Below, piece by piece: positions 63,721-64,000 of a stretch of 64,000 nucleotides of DNA (positions are counted from its first letter, which is position 1; the number at the start of each line of letters is the position of its first letter). The DNA comes from Jiangella endophytica (GTDB taxonomy: Bacteria > Actinomycetota > Actinomycetes > Jiangellales > Jiangellaceae). The stretch lies in NCBI RefSeq assembly GCF_003427025.1, contig NZ_QVAI01000001.1, positions 496,001 to 560,000 of the forward strand. The letters run 5' to 3'. The translations under genes and the position numbers were made by a program. A model generated the notes under the pieces. That model searched no databases. It was not told the DNA's origin and worked only from the letters and a program-made list of their open reading frames with translations.

Positions 63721-63726
63721 TAGGGT
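63721..63726 (+). promoter_or_regulatory. Leaderless -10 element (TAGGGT) before enoyl-CoA hydratase gene
   Basis: TAGGGT stands six bases before the ATG at 63733 without a ribosome-binding site. Confidence 0.5.
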
Positions 63727-63732
63727 CTCGGC

Positions 63733-64000
63733 ATGGGCAGTGTGACGGTGAACCGGCTCGATGACGTCCCGGGTGTCACGGAGCTGGTCCTCGACCGGCC
63801 CGAGGCGCACAACGCGATCTCCACCGACCACGCGCGGCAACTGGTCGCGGCGACGGCCGACGTCGCCGCCGACCCCGGCGTCCGCGCCGTCGTGCTGTCG
63901 TCGTCGGCCCCTCGGGCATTCTGTGTGGGCGCCGACCTCAAAGAGCGCAACACCATCGACGACGACGGCCTGCGGGCGCAGCGGCTGCTGTTCCGCGCGA
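63733..64000 (+). CDS. Enoyl-CoA hydratase/isomerase family protein (partial, runs off the window)
   Basis: The first 89 codons of a crotonase-fold protein. ELVLDRPEAHNAIST and the oxyanion-hole motif AFCVGADLKER are typical of enoyl-CoA hydratases and isomerases acting in beta-oxidation or amino-acid breakdown. The rest lies outside the window, so catalytic acids further on cannot be checked. Confidence 0.88.
   Translation, partial: MGSVTVNRLDDVPGVTELVLDRPEAHNAISTDHARQLVAATADVAADPGVRAVVLSSSAPRAFCVGADLKERNTIDDDGLRAQRLLFRA

Overview
This is a 64-kb piece of a very GC-rich actinobacterial chromosome. Codon third positions are almost all G or C, and many genes overlap by ATGA, GTGA or TGATG junctions. 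The gene content also fits Actinomycetia: an acyl-CoA carboxylase with a small epsilon subunit, SigE-family sigma factor, BTAD/SARP regulator, DUF1707, DUF222/HNH and PPOX proteins, and probable leaderless promoters. Several core genes (deoC, phosphomutase, purine nucleoside phosphorylase, LpdA, acyl-CoA carboxylase alpha, maf, accE, pccB, birA, adenylate cyclase) occur in an order I recall from Streptomyces and relatives. Here that backbone is opened repeatedly by accessory genes. I cannot place the organism below class from sequence alone.

Layout. 0-3.4 kb: copper operon (CopZ chaperone, unknown His-motif membrane protein, CopA ATPase). 3.4-7 kb: CapA-like lipoprotein, XRE regulator, a 222-bp inverted-repeat element, and a PadR/HAAS pair. 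7-11.6 kb: two aldehyde dehydrogenase genes (one lacking the catalytic domain) and deoC, interrupted by a membrane adenylate cyclase. 11.6-15 kb: a decayed AraC regulator, then an HpsN-like HisD-family dehydrogenase with its LacI regulator and a clear operator. 15-25.8 kb: DUF1707 protein, phosphomutase, large BTAD-ATPase regulator facing a DrrAB-type ABC exporter with SARP-like direct repeats, purine nucleoside phosphorylase, a Ro60/Rsr RNA-binding protein and LspA. 25.8-34 kb: LpdA, a broken DUF222/HNH gene, Nudix, Gly-rich membrane protein, winged-helix protein, PPOX protein and the biotinylated carboxylase subunit. 34-37.6 kb: SigE-family sigma factor with membrane partner; MerR regulator divergent from an acyl-CoA dehydrogenase. 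37.6-39.2 kb: gene-free repeat-rich DNA. 39.2-41.5 kb: Maf and a dicarboxylate symporter. 41.8-46.4 kb: a three-gene polysaccharide operon built from fused enzymes. 46.4-57.4 kb: DUF885, accE, a two-component system, a RiPP cluster and pccB. 57.5-64 kb: ppc, birA, PH protein, pH-sensor-type adenylate cyclase, Nudix, nucleotidyltransferase and a partial enoyl-CoA hydratase.

The most interesting system is the minus-strand operon at 51509-55717. A 55-residue precursor ending in Ser-Cys is followed by an intact aminoglycoside-phosphotransferase-fold kinase, a HopA1-like protein, a second kinase-fold protein with degenerate catalytic residues, an EpiD-like cysteine decarboxylase flavoprotein and a small M50-like membrane metalloprotease. 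No YcaO/TfuA genes are present. This is the enzyme set of class V lanthipeptides and related avionin peptides, and predicts a product with a C-terminal aminovinyl-cysteine ring. It sits between pccB and accE, whose products belong to one enzyme complex.

Second in interest is the 41861-46415 operon. Two large membrane proteins combine four functions (NodB deacetylase plus processive GT2 synthase; acyltransferase-3 plus GH18 hydrolase), resembling a condensed PNAG-type synthesis, modification and trimming system. Coordinates of starts were chosen from ribosome-binding sites and overlaps; uncertain ones are stated.
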